The notes below the pieces were generated by a model. It made no database searches. It was not told the origin of the DNA and saw only the letters and a list, made by a program, of their open reading frames with translations. The translations under genes and the position numbers were made by a program. Below, in pieces: positions 1-12,188 of a stretch of 64,000 nucleotides of DNA. Position 1 is the first letter of the stretch; each line of letters opens with the position of its first letter. The DNA comes from Andrena cerasifolii (lineage: Eukaryota; Arthropoda; Insecta; Hymenoptera; Andrenidae): assembly GCF_050908995.1 (NCBI RefSeq), contig NC_135123.1, forward strand, positions 8,928,001 to 8,992,000, given 5' to 3'.

Positions 1-660
1 ACGATAGCTATCCGTATTCTCTGTCTTCTTCTAGCTCGCGTCTGGTAGCTCAAAGACCCCCCCGGCTCTTCGGAAACGAGAACAGCACCGCTACGACACG
101 CGCGCGGACGTACGGAGTAAGGTACGGGACGACGAGAGTGGGCGCGCGAGCGAGCGAGCGTCCGACAGGAGGAGAGGTATACAGAGCAGGCGAAATGGGA
201 TGGGAAAGAAACGGAGGAGTCGCGTGGAACCGCGATAGAATCGGCGTACGGCGCAGTGTACATAGTAACCTCGTAAGGCTAAGTGTCGTAGAAGGCGCGA
301 GTGGGCGAGCAACGTTCTCCCCTTCCGAGGAAGAGGAAACCGCGCTCGGCGAGTGTGCGTGCGTGCGTGCGTGTGCGGGAGAGAATGATACAGAGAAAGA
401 GCGGAAGATACGCGGCGGGCCGACGCCGGCGTGTTGTTGAGACGCCCGCCCCGCCAACCCCTGTTTGCCCCCGAACCCCCCCACCCACCCACCCGTGTAG
501 CACAGCAGAGAATACGCTGAAAACAGAGAGAAGGCAAAAACAACGACCAGAGGAAAGGCGCGCGCGAATCGGCTAATGCGAGTGAGCAAACGAATGGAAA
601 GGGGACGGGAAAGAAACGAAACAACGCTTTTAGCATCGCGGTATACCGGTCAGGCCGAGG
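1..660. other. GC/CpG-rich low-complexity stretch, no gene recognised
   Basis: This stretch is rich in C, G and CpG. It has short tandem tracts: GAGC units near 148-160, a GCGT tract near 354-378 and a C-rich CCCA tract near 476-496. Several frames stay open on both strands, which is expected from the composition; the translations are arginine- or serine-rich and low in complexity. It could be part of a CpG-rich promoter or 5' untranslated region of a gene outside the window, but I see no convincing core promoter or splice signal that fixes a direction. Confidence 0.4.
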
Positions 661-2180
661 ATCCGTTGTTTGGCGCAGCAATGAATTTAATCGCGTAGGG
701 CAAAATAAGAAGGAGAAAAAAAAAAAATGAAGAAGAGTCGCTCGATGGGCACGCAGAAAACCGTTGTCTCGCTACTTTGAGCGCAGCTCCGTCTCAGACA
801 CACCCTCGAACACATCCCGAACAAGCTTGTAGTGGAACACTCTGTGTATTTATTGTACTCGAGGAAGGAAAAAAAAAGTCATTCCCTATTTACGCTCTGT
901 GTATCACCGTTCTCACCCCTCGACTCGTTTGATCGCTCCCGACTCCGCGTAGAATCCTTCTTGCTGTCCCGCAGACCCTTGGAATCGACCCTGCGTTCCT
1001 TCAGCCCGTTAGCCTACCCCCTCCTCCCCAGCCTCGCTAGACGCAAGCCAGCCTGAAACTCTTCTCCAAAGTTTCCGTCGACGCACGGACCTCCCGTGTA
1101 TCGAACCAATATTCGCAAATTACCCGCAGACCGAACTCCGACGCCGTTCTCGTCACCCGTGTCCCCGTGTCGTCCAACTTCTGCTAACACCCCCCCCCCC
1201 CCACCCTCATCCCCGAATACAAGAAAACCCCCATACCCAGCAAGCGAACTAGCGTTGATATTCGTAATACTTGTTATGCATAAACTACACATAATGATTA
1301 TTATAGTAAACGATACATAAAGTATGATATATTTCTCTATCCGTTAAGAAGGAGGATACAAGCAGCTGTTGTTTCTGGCGCGGAACAACGCAGATTATGG
1401 CAAAATAATGGTTGGAAGAGTGAAAGGAAGGATGATATAATACGAGAGATAAAAAAAAAAAATGATGCAAAAGATACCGAAAGTGTACTGTATTACTACA
1501 TTGCAAAGAAAATACAAAACGCAGCCCCGCATATTGCCCAGTGAGCACGTCATTTTGTACGCTTGGGAGTTGTGAGGTCGTCTGAATAAACATTGTCTGG
1601 TGAATTATACAGAAAAAAAATATATCTCGTGTGTTATTTTGGTCGAAGGTCCTCCCGATTCCTTGCCCGTTGCCTCTATTTTCTCCGCGCGCAGCTTTTT
1701 CGTTCAGTCTTTACGCCGAAATCGTTACGAGTGTTTCGTTTGTGTTTGGTAAAAAAAGAAAGGGCACGCTGGTTTCACTTGGAATAACATCTTTAGTTAA
1801 ACGTATGACGCATAATGGACGATACCGAAACATTGTTGCGAGTAATATATTCGGTCGTATAATCAATTCAAGCCATCGAAGCGCGATTACCATTTCTTTG
1901 AATTCGCTAGTACGCGCTCTTTAGGTAAACTGTTTTCTACTGCATGTATTATTTATGTTGCTTTCGCTGCTCGCGCTAATTGTTGCTGCGGAGATTGCAC
2001 TTGGCGAGCTACGAGGTCTCGAGTATTTTACTGCCTATTTAGGATATAGTGATAGGTCAGACATCAGAGAAATAAATAATAGGTTTACAGAAATTTACTA
2101 AGTATATTTAATTGAAAATATACAAAATTAAGTTGTCATGGCATACTCTGGTTACTCCGTGATATGGCCATCAGCTACAT
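661..2180. other. Unannotated stretch with homopolymer tracts
   Basis: I see no gene here. It contains an A-run near 716-727, a run of 13 C at 1190-1202, an A-run near 1450-1461 and AT-rich DNA from about 1240 onward. No inverted-repeat element or LTR end was found. Confidence 0.5.
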
Positions 2181-2280
2181 TTTTTATATTAATTTATATT
2201 ATTTTATATTATTTTACATTATTCTACATTATTCTACATTACTTTACATTATTTTATATTATTTTATATTATTTTATATT
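2181..2280. repeat. 10-bp minisatellite, ten units in register
   Basis: Ten consecutive 10-bp units of the form ATTTTATATT occur, with variants such as ATTCTACATT and ATTTTACATT. The period is exactly ten bases from 2181 to 2280. The array is AT-only apart from scattered C. Because the period is close to one helical turn, the short T and A runs are phased and the DNA could be intrinsically bent or easily melted; that is inference. A flanking AT-rich stretch runs on to about 2300. Confidence 0.85.
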
Positions 2281-4324
2281 ATTGTTATTTTGTGTATAAT
2301 CAATCTTTCATAATTGTCAGATGTCTGAGACCATAAAAATTTCTCAAACAGCGCAATCAGAAACGCAGTCTCAGGCACACGAAAAATAAGAAAATTCTTG
2401 TAGGCGGATGCTAAGTGTGGATGCCTAGTGGCATGTGTCAAATACATGAAATACGCCAAGTATATTAACCTACCTTACCTTTATTATAAACTTACATGTG
2501 GGAGTACCGAAGGTAGGTACTGATGATTGATGACGTCAGAAAAAAACCTAAGAGAAATTTCAAGTCGCCGAACCGAATGTAAAAATGAAATTGGTCTCGC
2601 ACGAAGCAAGGAACCCAGGAAGGAAAAGAAATTAATTAAAGTACCAATGTGGTTAGAGCTCGGAGACCCCTGGAAAAAGATTCTCGATCTCCCTTGTCCG
2701 CAAAGAGAGTGTTTCCAATTAATTGCTACATGGTTCGCCCAATGTTCCATGAATGGTGTTTTGCAATTTGCTAAAGGGACGAAGGTTGCCCGGCAAAACT
2801 GGGCGCGATTAATGCCGACAATTAAACAGAGCGAAGCTCGCGGGGAAGAAGGAGTTGGTAATCGGTTCTGGGTAAAGAGCTCGCCAATGATTAGCACAAA
2901 GTTGAGGCGCGCCGAGTAATGCCGCAGTGTCATCCTCCCGAGCTGTCGGAACGAACTGGCACGGACGGTGGCCGTTCTGAAATTCCTTCAACCCACGATT
3001 TTCTAGTGGACAAGCTTCGAAGCCCTGGAAACGACCTCATTCTTCGGAGCAGAAAACACTTTCCCTCGCTAAGCGCAGCACGTGAGCAAACGCACCGACC
3101 AGATTCCCGGCAAAATATTACCTAGAAATTACACACGTACGCGTAAAAGGGAGCAACGTAACAAACGAGCGCGATAATTACAAAATTCGTTGCTTCATTT
3201 TTACCTTGAAAAATACACAACAATGCTCCATGTCGCAGAAAATTCCTTAAACATCGTGTTCAATAATAACTAAAAAAAAAATATATAAACACGAGAAAAG
3301 GTATACGAAGAGAACGTAGTAAACACAAAACACTCGAAGTTAAACCTCTAAATCTTCGGCTGAATATATTATAAACTCGGCTAAAATAAAATTGTTGATG
3401 GGACGAGAACGGAGGGGTTGCGCAGTGATACGGTCGGTATTGCACACGGTTGAATCACCATCAGCAGCATCAGTCGCTGCACCCGTGCCACCAGGGTTGC
3501 GTAATTGGCTGCGGAAAGGTTGGGTCGGTGGGCGAGGGGGTCGGTTTCCTTCGTGTTCCAAGGAGCGAGCGTGGCGGTGCTACCAGCGGGCATCGGATCC
3601 CCGTGGCAAATGGTGGCGCGTGGCACCTGGTGGGCGTCCGTTGCCACGCAACCTGTCTCTCACCTCTCCTGTCCTATCCTCGGCTCTCCTCCGTCTTCTC
3701 TGCACCCTTCCCCCATCAGCACGCCGCTATCGTTGCATTATACGCTGCATCCTGGGGGGCAGTAACAATAAGCCGCCACGCGCAACCCCGTAGGGACGTG
3801 GGCCGCGGGGGTGGAGAGCGTTGGCGGAATCAACGCCGGTAGCACCCTCGCGGACCGATGGAATTACCTTCGCGTGCCCGGGGCGTGAGTGCCATTTATC
3901 ATTTAAGCTCCCCTTATTTCTGTTCTCGCGCTCGCTCCATTCTATTCCTGCCAATCTCGGCTATTTCTGCGCACTAAAAAATGCATTTCCCTGCAGCGCC
4001 TTCTGCCCGGCTGATTTCAAGCCGATTGGCATCTGCCGGAGCATCGACTTGCAGACGCTTCGGTGGATCGTTTCAATATCGATCATCGTCCCGGGCGGAG
4101 TCGTTGCAGCTAAACGTAACCGAATACAATCCCGGCTGTCGTTAGCGAGCGAAAGGTTACCGTCTTATTACTCGAAGCTTAGCGGGGGTATAGATTGCAA
4201 TCGCGGAACGACCCGACGAAATCCGCGCGCACGTGGTATCTATCGGGGCAGTGGTTGAGTAGACACAACACGGTTCGATCGATAGATTGGAACGGTCTTG
4301 GAGAGATCGACAGCCGCGGGACGA

Positions 4325-4354
4325 TATAAAGGCGACACGCGAGCCTCGTTCATA
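4325..4354 (+). promoter_or_regulatory. Possible TATA-type core promoter
   Basis: TATAAAGG begins at 4325 in a GC-rich context. A weak initiator-like TCATAC lies at 4350-4355, about 27 bases downstream, which suits an insect core promoter. No convincing coding frame follows, so the match may be chance. Confidence 0.22.
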
Positions 4355-5041
4355 CTCGGAATTCAATTATCGGCTGGCCCGATGTCGGCCATTGTCTTCT
4401 CAAAGGAATCGTTCCAGCGGCCGCGGCTGGCTCGAGGCCACCCTTGACTGCCACTCGGCTGTGTGTGCTGTCCCTGGGCAAACGCACTACATTCCCAGAC
4501 TGGGATTTAGCCTCCAGGACGCCCTCACGGACGCGAGCACCACGACCGCCAGTATCCACGGGCCTTCCTCCTCCCCTTGCCTACGTTAAGCTGGCCTCAC
4601 ACTCGGCCGGCCGCCTCCGTCCGGTCGACTCTCTGCAACCTTTGACCTCTCTCCTCCTTTCCCTCAACTTCGCTTTAAGATTGCTCCCTCGGGGGGAGAG
4701 TGCGTGGGCGAGGTGGCATGACGAAGGAATTGGGGTAGGAAATAGGGGTTAAACGGGGCTGCGAGAAATCGTCTCTATCCGTTATGGAGGAGAGTAAATG
4801 TGAATTTGTGTAATTTGATCGAGGGAATGGGGAAGCTTTTGATATTCACGGAGAACATAATTGTTTATATTAGAATGGAGTAATTTAATTAGAAATTAGG
4901 TAATAGGTAACAGTCTTGAAATATCTTTCTTAAATAGTTTTTGAACTGGCTGATTTATTATTAATGAATTAATCAATTACTCGGCAAATTTTCATCGCGA
5001 ACAAATTTTTTATAACTTCTTTATGACGAGTTATCTCTTAA

Positions 5042-5471
5042 GTGAGCAGAAATTGGGACATTCACCTTAATGGGTTTCTAAGGGGGTTACTTTGGAAATA
5101 GCGGAAAAGAGATGGGAATGGATTTTCTTTTCATCAAGAAACAGAGTTTATTGTAGGGTTTAACACTATTCCTACCGACACTTCACGTATACCTATTCCT
5201 ACCACGACCTGTCAAACCTCCCATAAAAGGAGGGGAATTAATTGTATCACAGAACATTATAAATATATAACGCTCTAAATGTCCTTGTTTCTTTTCATGA
5301 AAAATAGCGATGTATGTATTGCCCCAAGTTCGTGCAACACTCGCGTGAATGTTTAAACAGTTTAGAATTATTTTGTCGCAACTATAGCACGAACGCAACG
5401 CACATAATAATAAGAAAAATACAAAATGCTCAGAAACGGGGACGTGAGCAGAAATTGGGTGATTCACCTTA
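5042..5471. repeat. Pair of 28-bp direct repeats about 400 bp apart
   Basis: The segments 5042-5069 and 5444-5471 match at 26 of 28 positions. Both start GTGAGCAGAAATTGGG and end ATTCACCTTA. The DNA between them is AT-rich and has no obvious element structure. They could be remnants of a duplicated or inserted sequence; no terminal inverted repeat was found. Confidence 0.55.
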
Positions 5472-6367
5472 CGCATTCCCCGCATACCTAACACCTTCTT
5501 CCCTCTCATTTCAGAGGCCGGTGGCAAGTGTGAATCCGCCTTAAAATCCCCGGGTTCAGGCACAATCGCTCGGCTAAGGAGCGCGTTCAAGGTCCGCGCG
5601 AGGTCGCAGACACATTCGAGAACGAACAGCATCCCCCCTTGTAACAGAAACCCTCCCCCCTTATCAATGCGCGAGACAACGAGACGGCGGATGTGGGGGC
5701 TCAATGAGACCCCGCATCGGCCGCGCTTTCCTCCTGCGGGACGCGGCGTCGCACTTTGTCCTCGAACCCTTTCCTCCCCTTCTCCATCTCCCCGCTTTAT
5801 ACTTCACCTCGTGAATGAAAGGTCGAGAAGGAAACCACGGCTGGATCTGTTATTCAGTAACCGTTTACTTGGTTCGCCGGACGGAATTATTTTTCCACGG
5901 CAGGTTTCAAACATTAGCTCGCGGGTCAAGAACTCCTTGTCCTTTCAAACCCGACGGGTCATTGAATCGCGGTTGCTTGCAAACGGCGCGAAGTGCCTGT
6001 GACAATCGACGAGTGTCAGGAGTGATAGTGCGAGCGTAAAATCTTCGATAAGATAAAGGTGTAGCGAGCGTTCGTTCCGGGGGAGTTAATTAAAAGTTAA
6101 AGCAGGTACGTCGCCTATTAAGAACGTAGTTGAATCATTCTCGCGCCACGTTTCGCGAAGGTCCGACGATGCGATCGAACGTCAGTAAGTAATAGGTGGC
6201 AGCGCGACGCCTCGCTACGCTACGCTAATCCGTGATAATTCCCGGATAACAACCAGCATCCACCGTGTTCAAAAGCATTTAAAGCGAACGCTGAATTATC
6301 ACCGCGTGCGTTTAATTTTAAAGCGATCTCCGGTGAACTGCAGACAATATGAACCTGCTACTAACAT

Positions 6368-6786
6368 AAGGAGAGTATTTTACGTGTCCGCCTCCGATCA
6401 TTTTGATTTTTGGATATGTTATAGAGGACCGAAAAATAAGAAACACGTGTTTTTTATTTTTCCCTGTTTTCATATTTGGAGGGTGAAAGCTGCGTTCACA
6501 GTTAGGGTTGAAAAATCATTTTTGTGGATTTTTGAAAATCTGGTTAGTCAGTCATATTTCGCATTCGAAGACACAAAATTCGTCCCTTGACACTATTCCC
6601 CTATCTATAACAGTTCTCGAGATATTCCACAAAAATGATTTTTCAACCCTAACTTTCAACGCAGTTTTCACCCTCCAAATATGAAAACGGGGAAAAATAA
6701 AAAAACACGTATTTCTTATTTTTCGGTCCTCTATGACATATCCAAAAATCAAAACGATCGGAGGCGGACACCTAAAATACTCTCCT
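6368..6786. mobile_element. Foldback MITE, copy 1 (same family as 12538-12958)
   Basis: The left end reads AAGGAGAGTATTTTA and continues through TGTCCGCCTCCGATC. The right end at about 6770-6786 is the reverse complement (CTCTCCTT). The two arms are inverted copies of about 170 bp, meeting around a short centre near 6575. A second copy lies 6.2 kb downstream. Apparent reading frames in it are translations of the hairpin arms and also occur in the other copy, so I do not call a gene. I could not fix a target-site duplication. The superfamily is not assigned. Confidence 0.85.
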
Positions 6787-8002
6787 TGTAAGTAGCGGCG
6801 CTTTCTTCATTACCACTTTCTCGCTGTAAATAAAACCAATGCACGTCCATTCGAGGTCCGACTAACTTGTTGCTACCGAAATATTCCCCCGGCGAGAAAG
6901 AAGCCTGGAAATTTCCCTCGCGCGTAAAGGAGGAAAGGATCGAGTGCTCCGAGGGGGTGCGAAATTCTTCGTTCTTCCCCCGATTAGGGGAGAAGTGGCG
7001 GCCTCTCCCCTGCGGACGCTCGAATCCGCCGCGATCGGCGATCGATCGAGGCCCCGCCAGGCCTCTCTGCCTCGTTCTCTTTTCACTCGCAAGTTCCTGG
7101 ACGTAGGAGCACCTCGTCGAAGGGTGTCGAAACCGGCGCTCCCCTTTATTGGACCGTTCCCGTTCTTCCGGGTTAACGTTCCCTCGCCCCTCCCTGCCGC
7201 CCCCTCGCGGCCCGCCCCAGAATCCTCCACGTGGCAAGGTCACGACCCCCGCGGGAAGGCATCCTCGTCGGGGATCTTTCCACCCCTCGTCGAAGGGAGG
7301 ATTTACGACCCTACGCCTACTCGCCTCGAGACACGCGCGTGCTACTCCGTGGAAAGAGTGTACAGGACACTCACGCGCTGTCCACTGGCCAGCGATAGCA
7401 GCGATGGCCTTATCGTGCTGACGAAGGGACCGTCGAGACGCCCGTAAATAGATTCAGCTTCAAATTCTAGGCTTACTTTGTGCTTCTTTTCGTGACTTTT
7501 ATTGCTGGAGGTATTTTTTTTTTTTTTTGCTGACGGTAGAGAGAGGTTGGCTTGTTTATTAATTGGTAAATTGAGTAGGGTTAATTACGCTTTCCGAAGA
7601 AACGCACATAATCCGGGGTAGGTTATTTGGGAAGAAATTTTGGGAACAGAAGTGAAATGAGGGCAGTATGGTTGATTTAGCACTTGCATAAAAAGAACAC
7701 GTTCAATAAGCTTAAAATACGAAGCACTGCTGAGGGAAATGCAGATTTTAGATTACAGTTCGTGGCGATGCATTTTGCAGTCTGGTGCCATAGATACTTC
7801 TACCACGGCTCCGGTGTAAACACAGTGTAAACGCAGTTTTATAGAACTTCTATGCATTATTGAAGAGGGTGGATTATTGCGGAGTAGGTAGATTGTGGGA
7901 TTGTTTGCAATTACAGTTTTATGAAACTTTACCTGAATTAACAAGTGACTGAAGAAGCTTCGATTGGTTGTGAGGACTTTTTTGCAATTCTGTCTGTTTT
8001 TT
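6787..8002. other. Unannotated stretch, GC-rich then AT-rich
   Basis: 6840-7440 is GC-rich with overlapping open frames on both strands and no recognisable protein. 7450-8000 is AT-rich with a T-run at about 7515-7529. Nothing else was identified. Confidence 0.4.
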
Positions 8003-8393
8003 AATTATTGAAAAATTCTGAAACTTTGTGAATATCTAGAGAATTTCCTCCTGATTACAACGGAATTTTTGTTTGCTGCCCAAGTTCACTCTAAGGGGGT
8101 GTAATTGACCGCTGAAAATCCTGTTATTTTTCGATTTTGCGTTATAACTTGTGAACTGTAAAATATGTTTTTCACCAAATGGTAGATTTAATTAAAAGAA
8201 GTAACTTTTGTCTTGAAACTTTTTTTCTATCCCTTACAGTTCGCGAGTTATAACACAAAATCGGAAAACAGCTAAATTTTCAAGGGTTAATTTCACCCTC
8301 TTCGAGTGAATTTGGGCAGCAAACAAAAATCGCGTTGTAATCGGGATGAAATCTCCTACCTACTCATAAAGTTTCAGAATATTTTGAATTTTC
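8003..8393. mobile_element. Foldback MITE with ~160-bp inverted arms
   Basis: The left arm (from TTCTGAAACTTTGTGAAT at about 8015 through GATTACAACG, TTTGCTGCCCAAGTTCACTC and GTTATAACTTGTGAACTGTAA near 8160) is repeated inverted on the right. There TTACAGTTCGCGAGTTATAAC starts near 8236 and AAAGTTTCAGAAT ends near 8380. The centre is a short AT-rich spacer. The arms are imperfect and have aged. The exact ends and the target-site duplication are not clear. A degenerate relative may lie at 21786-22035. Confidence 0.78.
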
Positions 8394-8930
8394 GGGGTCG
8401 GGATCTTCCCTGGCGAGATGAAAGAGAAATTTTGAACGTGTTATATTTTCCGAGCTAACGATACACCGCAGTTGAGCCAAATCGATGACTTCAACCGTCC
8501 GTGCTCCCCTGGTAAGAAGTAATTTCGAACAGCAGCCTTCAGCTTTATTTGACGCAGAAACCTGGCATCCACCCCTCGAGAGCTTCCTTTCCCCCGATTT
8601 CACCCTCTCTATTCCGTTTCAATAGCATCATCCTTCGCCATCCGCCTGCCCATATTTTTTCCCTCATCCACTTGGACGATGGGGGATGAAATCTAAGAGG
8701 AACTTCCGCGTTTCCTTATCACTGAATATCCCCACGTCCTCGCAGTTTTCCTCGACAATAGAGAGTAAGCCTCCGCACCCTCTGCACTTTCAGCGGGCAC
8801 TAGGATCCTAGTCAATAGACAAATAAATGAATAACTCACCTATCTTATTTAAAATTCTCTACCACTTCCTTCTCCCCTATAATGAAAATCATCCTGCTAC
8901 AGGATCTTTTCACATAACTCTATACAAGCT
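8394..8930. other. Unannotated stretch
   Basis: No gene or repeat was recognised between the 8003-8393 foldback element and the 8931-9090 element. Confidence 0.45.
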
Positions 8931-9090
8931 TAATTAAAGAGTCCTCGTAGAAAACACTGTAAGTGCCAAAATTAAAATAAATAAATAAATTTTTTAGCGG
9001 AAAATCTTCTACGCGCCAATGATAATATATCATAGTGTAGAATTTGATTTGTCGGCACTTACAGTGTTTTCTACAAGGACTCCTCAATTA
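8931..9090. mobile_element. Short TIR element (~160 bp MITE)
   Basis: A 38-bp terminal inverted repeat runs from 8931 (TAATTAAAGAGTCCTCGTAG) and is mirrored at 9054-9090 (ending GGACTCCTCAATTA). The inner parts of the arms, AAAACACTGTAAGTGCC and its complement, match exactly. TA occurs at both outer edges, which suits a Tc1/mariner-type insertion, but such a short AT-rich edge is weak evidence. The interior is AT-rich and non-coding. Confidence 0.75.
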
Positions 9091-9816
9091 GGGATCGAGT
9101 GGCCTAATTTCGTTCTTAAATCACTCGAGACTTTATCCTATCGCCTCTTTTAATAGATCGTCATGGCGGGCTTATCTAAATAATTTTGCAAACGCAGTTA
9201 CGCTGCTACTTATCATTACTACTGCTAATAATAATTATTATGTTACTGTCCAACCTCGCGCGATTGTATTATCTACATCTATCGAATCCACGTTTCCGTA
9301 GTTGCACCGGGAGAACAAGAGAAAATAGCGAGCGTGGGCGAAAGAAATTCGTCACGTCGCGAGGAGATTTATTTCGACTGGCTGATCCCACGAAATCGTC
9401 GATGATGAACGATCCCATCCCGACGCTAACTTGGACGGCCGGGATTTATTATCGGAGATCAGGCGAACGAGCATCTTCCCCCTGTATCTCTGGGAAAATG
9501 ACGGAAGGCAGGTGTCATTAATCGGCGGAGGAACGCGGAAGCATTTTCTGCACGACGTATCGAACGGGGGAGAGGGAATTAATGAATCAGATAAGGACAG
9601 CTCGCTCGGAATTACACAGGATAGTTAGTCGAGGATAGAGGAGGCCTTTCATGCTGCCGACGCTCTGGGAGAATGTTACAGAAGGATCTGCAATCGATGA
9701 TTTATAAATGACGAATTTCACGACGAGCGAAAGCAAAGCCTACTCGCCTGTACGTGTCTGAGTAGCTCTATCTATTCTACTTAACTCTCGCTTAACAGAC
9801 ACAGGCTCGCTCGTTC
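9091..9816. other. Unannotated stretch
   Basis: No gene was recognised. Mixed composition with a short open frame at 9186-9521 that shows no domain and has an arbitrary leucine-rich start. Confidence 0.4.
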
Positions 9817-9824
9817 CTAGTATC

Positions 9825-10198
9825 TAGGGATTGCAAACTGGTAAATCGGTAAATCGATTTTAAGCTTGTTTTCACTGATAACGTAGTAAATATCGACGGA
9901 ATTATGCGCTACATATGCGCTACATTGCTATACATACAATTTTTACCGGTAATTCGCCAAATTTTTACCGGTAAATATCGAGAAATACGCAATTTACCGG
10001 TAAATCGATTTACCTTTAAATATCGAGAAATGCGTAATTTATCAAATTACCGATAAAAATTTGGCGATTTACCTGTAAAAATTGTATGAATAGCAATGTA
10101 GCGCATATATATAGCGCCTAATTCCGTCGACATCTACTACGTTATCAGTGAAAAAAAACTTCAAACCGATTTACCGATTTACCGAATTGCAATCCCTA
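9825..10198. mobile_element. hAT-type foldback MITE with perfect 8-bp TSD
   Basis: The element starts TAGGGATTGCAAACTGGTAA and ends in the inverted form TTGCAATCCCTA. It is flanked on both sides by the same eight bases, CTAGTATC (9817-9824 and 10199-10206). Its arms of about 170 bp are inverted copies of each other and are built from repeated TTACCGGTAAAT- and CGATTTACC-like motifs. An 8-bp target duplication with a TAGGGATTGCAA-like end is characteristic of hAT transposons. It has no coding capacity, so it must have been moved by a transposase encoded elsewhere. The exact duplication suggests a fairly recent insertion. Confidence 0.92.
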
Positions 10199-10206
10199 CT
10201 AGTATC

Positions 10207-11240
10207 GCTGTTCGAAGAACATAGAGTAACTTCTCCTGTCATAAGAAGATCAGAATCCAATATAAAAGCTTCCTGCTTTTTAGAAATGAAATTGCATCTG
10301 CCAAGCAGCTGGCAAATCGCACCTTCGCGTGGAACGATTACTATTAACAATTTTAGTTCCAGCGTATATCCCGTCTCGCCAACTACCTTCTTCGTCCCAA
10401 TTCAGCTTCCCCCCGAGTCGCTGCCTTGCCGCTTATGACACAGTCTTTATATTATTAATTCGAGGCTCTGATTCGCGGTGACGTAAGAAACTTTACGATC
10501 CAATTCTTTGGACGTGCCGTATTACTCGTTTTATGTAACGGCGCGCGATGGCAGCGTGTTGCGTCGGCCATGCGAGCCCCGTGCTTACATAAAATTACAA
10601 TTACTGATTCGCGAAAAGTGTGGCGCGCTATCGTTCGCGGCAATCTGGGTGCCGCGTGCGAGGGCTCGTAAGCGCAATTGTTTCCACGATACAGCGCGCT
10701 AATCATTCCGCGCTCGCGCGGCAACGATCTTCCAATAGCAGCGACGTTTAATGTTCAAGCGTGACTGACCCAGCGTTATGCGAACCGCTTTGTAATGCGT
10801 CGCCGATTGGATCCGCCTCGCGACGAAACAGCGTAGCGCTCGCTCGCTCGGAGGATGACAATTTCTTTTTTCATCGATCCCAGTCGACTCCACGCTGGGC
10901 GATTTCGACTCACGTTCGCTCTTTAACGCCACGGAAATGCAATCCTCCCCCTAGCGTCGGTGTCGTATGGATAACTCGTTTGCAGGCAAATTTATTCATA
11001 CGAAGCTGGAGTAAGCCGCTTCATTTTTGTTCCGCGAAAGTGGGGAGCGTGTCTAGCTTTTCTCTGCGGGATAATAAAACGATTGCTATTTTTAATTAAT
11101 GTTCCAGGATCAGCGACAGTCGCGCGACGTCGAAATTATTTCCGCGAAGTATACTGGAATAATATATATATATAATTTTATATATATCTTTTTTATTTCT
11201 TTCTCTTATTTTTATCTTTCTATGTAGTAATGGTAATGAT
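10207..11240. other. Unannotated stretch
   Basis: No gene was recognised. CpG-rich DNA at 10490-11000 is followed by an AT dinucleotide tract near 11160-11186. Confidence 0.4.
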
Positions 11241-11262
11241 TTTGTATACTAAAGGGTTTCCC

Positions 11263-11323
<61 letters not shown>

Positions 11324-11333
11324 TCTTTTTCTA
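11241..11333 (+). repeat. (TAA)n microsatellite behind a conserved tail motif
   Basis: About 23 TAA units (11265-11333) directly follow TGTATACTAAAGGGTTTCCC plus GTTAA. The same motif-plus-A/T-tail arrangement recurs at 23106 (plus strand) and at 16918-16833 (minus strand). This is what the 3' end of a non-LTR retrotransposon with a simple-repeat tail would look like. No coding part of such an element is visible here. Confidence 0.7.
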
Positions 11334-12019
11334 CTAGTGACTTTTTGGCTTTAAGTGGTTTTTGCGCGCGTGCCTTGGTGGAGATTTCATTGAATATGTA
11401 CTCACGAGTATCCACCACTTCCCTACCCCCGCATCCCGTCAAATTAAGTAACCCTCTCAAACAAAAATGCTCGCGATGCGCTCGAACCCGTCACTACTTT
11501 TCCGAAATAATCGCCAATGCGTCTCCACATCATCGCCGGCAATAAAGTAGCTATCCAAAGCCTTTTCTTTCTACATTTCCAAGTTAGAAACGTGAGAAAC
11601 TGATACACCTTGAATGCAAACATTCGGAAGCTTTCCACGGAAAAGACAAAGGAGCGAACGACGCGTCTCCGCTCGAGAAGACGAACCACCGAAATAGTCG
11701 GATCTTTCGAGCACAGAGGAAGCAAGGGAAAAATCGAGAAATTGAGCGTTCGACGGCGAGGAGCGCGCCGAGACGAGTGACATTCGCGCGGGCAGAAGTC
11801 GCTCCACGTCTGTCCCTTATTATCAAGCCCCGAGACTCCTCGTGATCCTTGGTATCTGCATGTAAAAATAACCGCGGGCGTGACCTTGACCACCGATCGA
11901 ATCTGATTCCCCTGGCGGTGGTGTCGTCTGCTGCGCGAGATCTGCGCAAAAAAATGCGACGTCCCGGCGTGCATGTCGCCGCTGTTTTCGACATAATGTA
12001 TACCGATTTAGAAACGGCA
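11334..12019. other. Unannotated stretch upstream of the putative small gene
   Basis: CpG-rich DNA with long overlapping frames on the minus strand (up to 176 codons, 11444-11974) that carry no recognised domain and are rich in Arg and Ser. It may include upstream regulatory DNA for the 12297-12515 frame. Confidence 0.35.
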
Positions 12020-12027
12020 TATATAAG
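12020..12027 (+). promoter_or_regulatory. TATA box candidate
   Basis: TATATAAG in the context GGCATATATAAGCGGCC is a close match to the eukaryotic TATA consensus with GC-rich flanks. A start near 12050 would give a leader of about 250 bases before the ATG at 12297. Confidence 0.4.
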
Positions 12028-12188
12028 CGGCCGTGGTCACGCGAGAAAGTCCTCTTGTTCTCCTGCCATTCTCCTCTTTCTATCTTCTCGTCCACGTCGA
12101 AAAGCTGCTCGTCGAAATCGACGAGTCCGCTTGAAACGTGCTCGGCACCGGTCGTCGCACCTCGGACGCCAAACGAAGGGCGAACACA

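Larger units (their letters stand above)
2281..6367. other. Unannotated stretch, GC-rich in the middle
   Basis: No recognisable gene. AT-rich DNA at 2281-2530 and 4790-5430 alternates with GC-rich, CpG-dense DNA at about 3390-4740 and 5530-6250. Open frames of up to about 170 codons occur, but they overlap on both strands and show no family motif. A TATA-like site (4325) and a pair of 28-bp direct repeats (5042 and 5444) are listed separately. Confidence 0.4.

Noticed and set aside
91..681. 196-codon minus-strand frame in the GC-rich left edge
   Set aside because: Low-complexity Arg/Ser/Leu-rich translation; competing frames are open on both strands because of composition.
2527..2919. 130-codon plus-strand frame
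   Set aside because: Competing 149-codon minus-strand frame covers the same DNA; neither shows a domain or a good start context.
5183..5704. 173-codon minus-strand frame
   Set aside because: No domain or recognisable motif; it spans a composition change and one of the 28-bp direct repeats, so it is likely chance.
6552..6752. 66-codon minus-strand frame, repeated at 12723-12923
   Set aside because: Both lie wholly in copies of the same foldback MITE and are translations of its inverted arm, with no protein signal.
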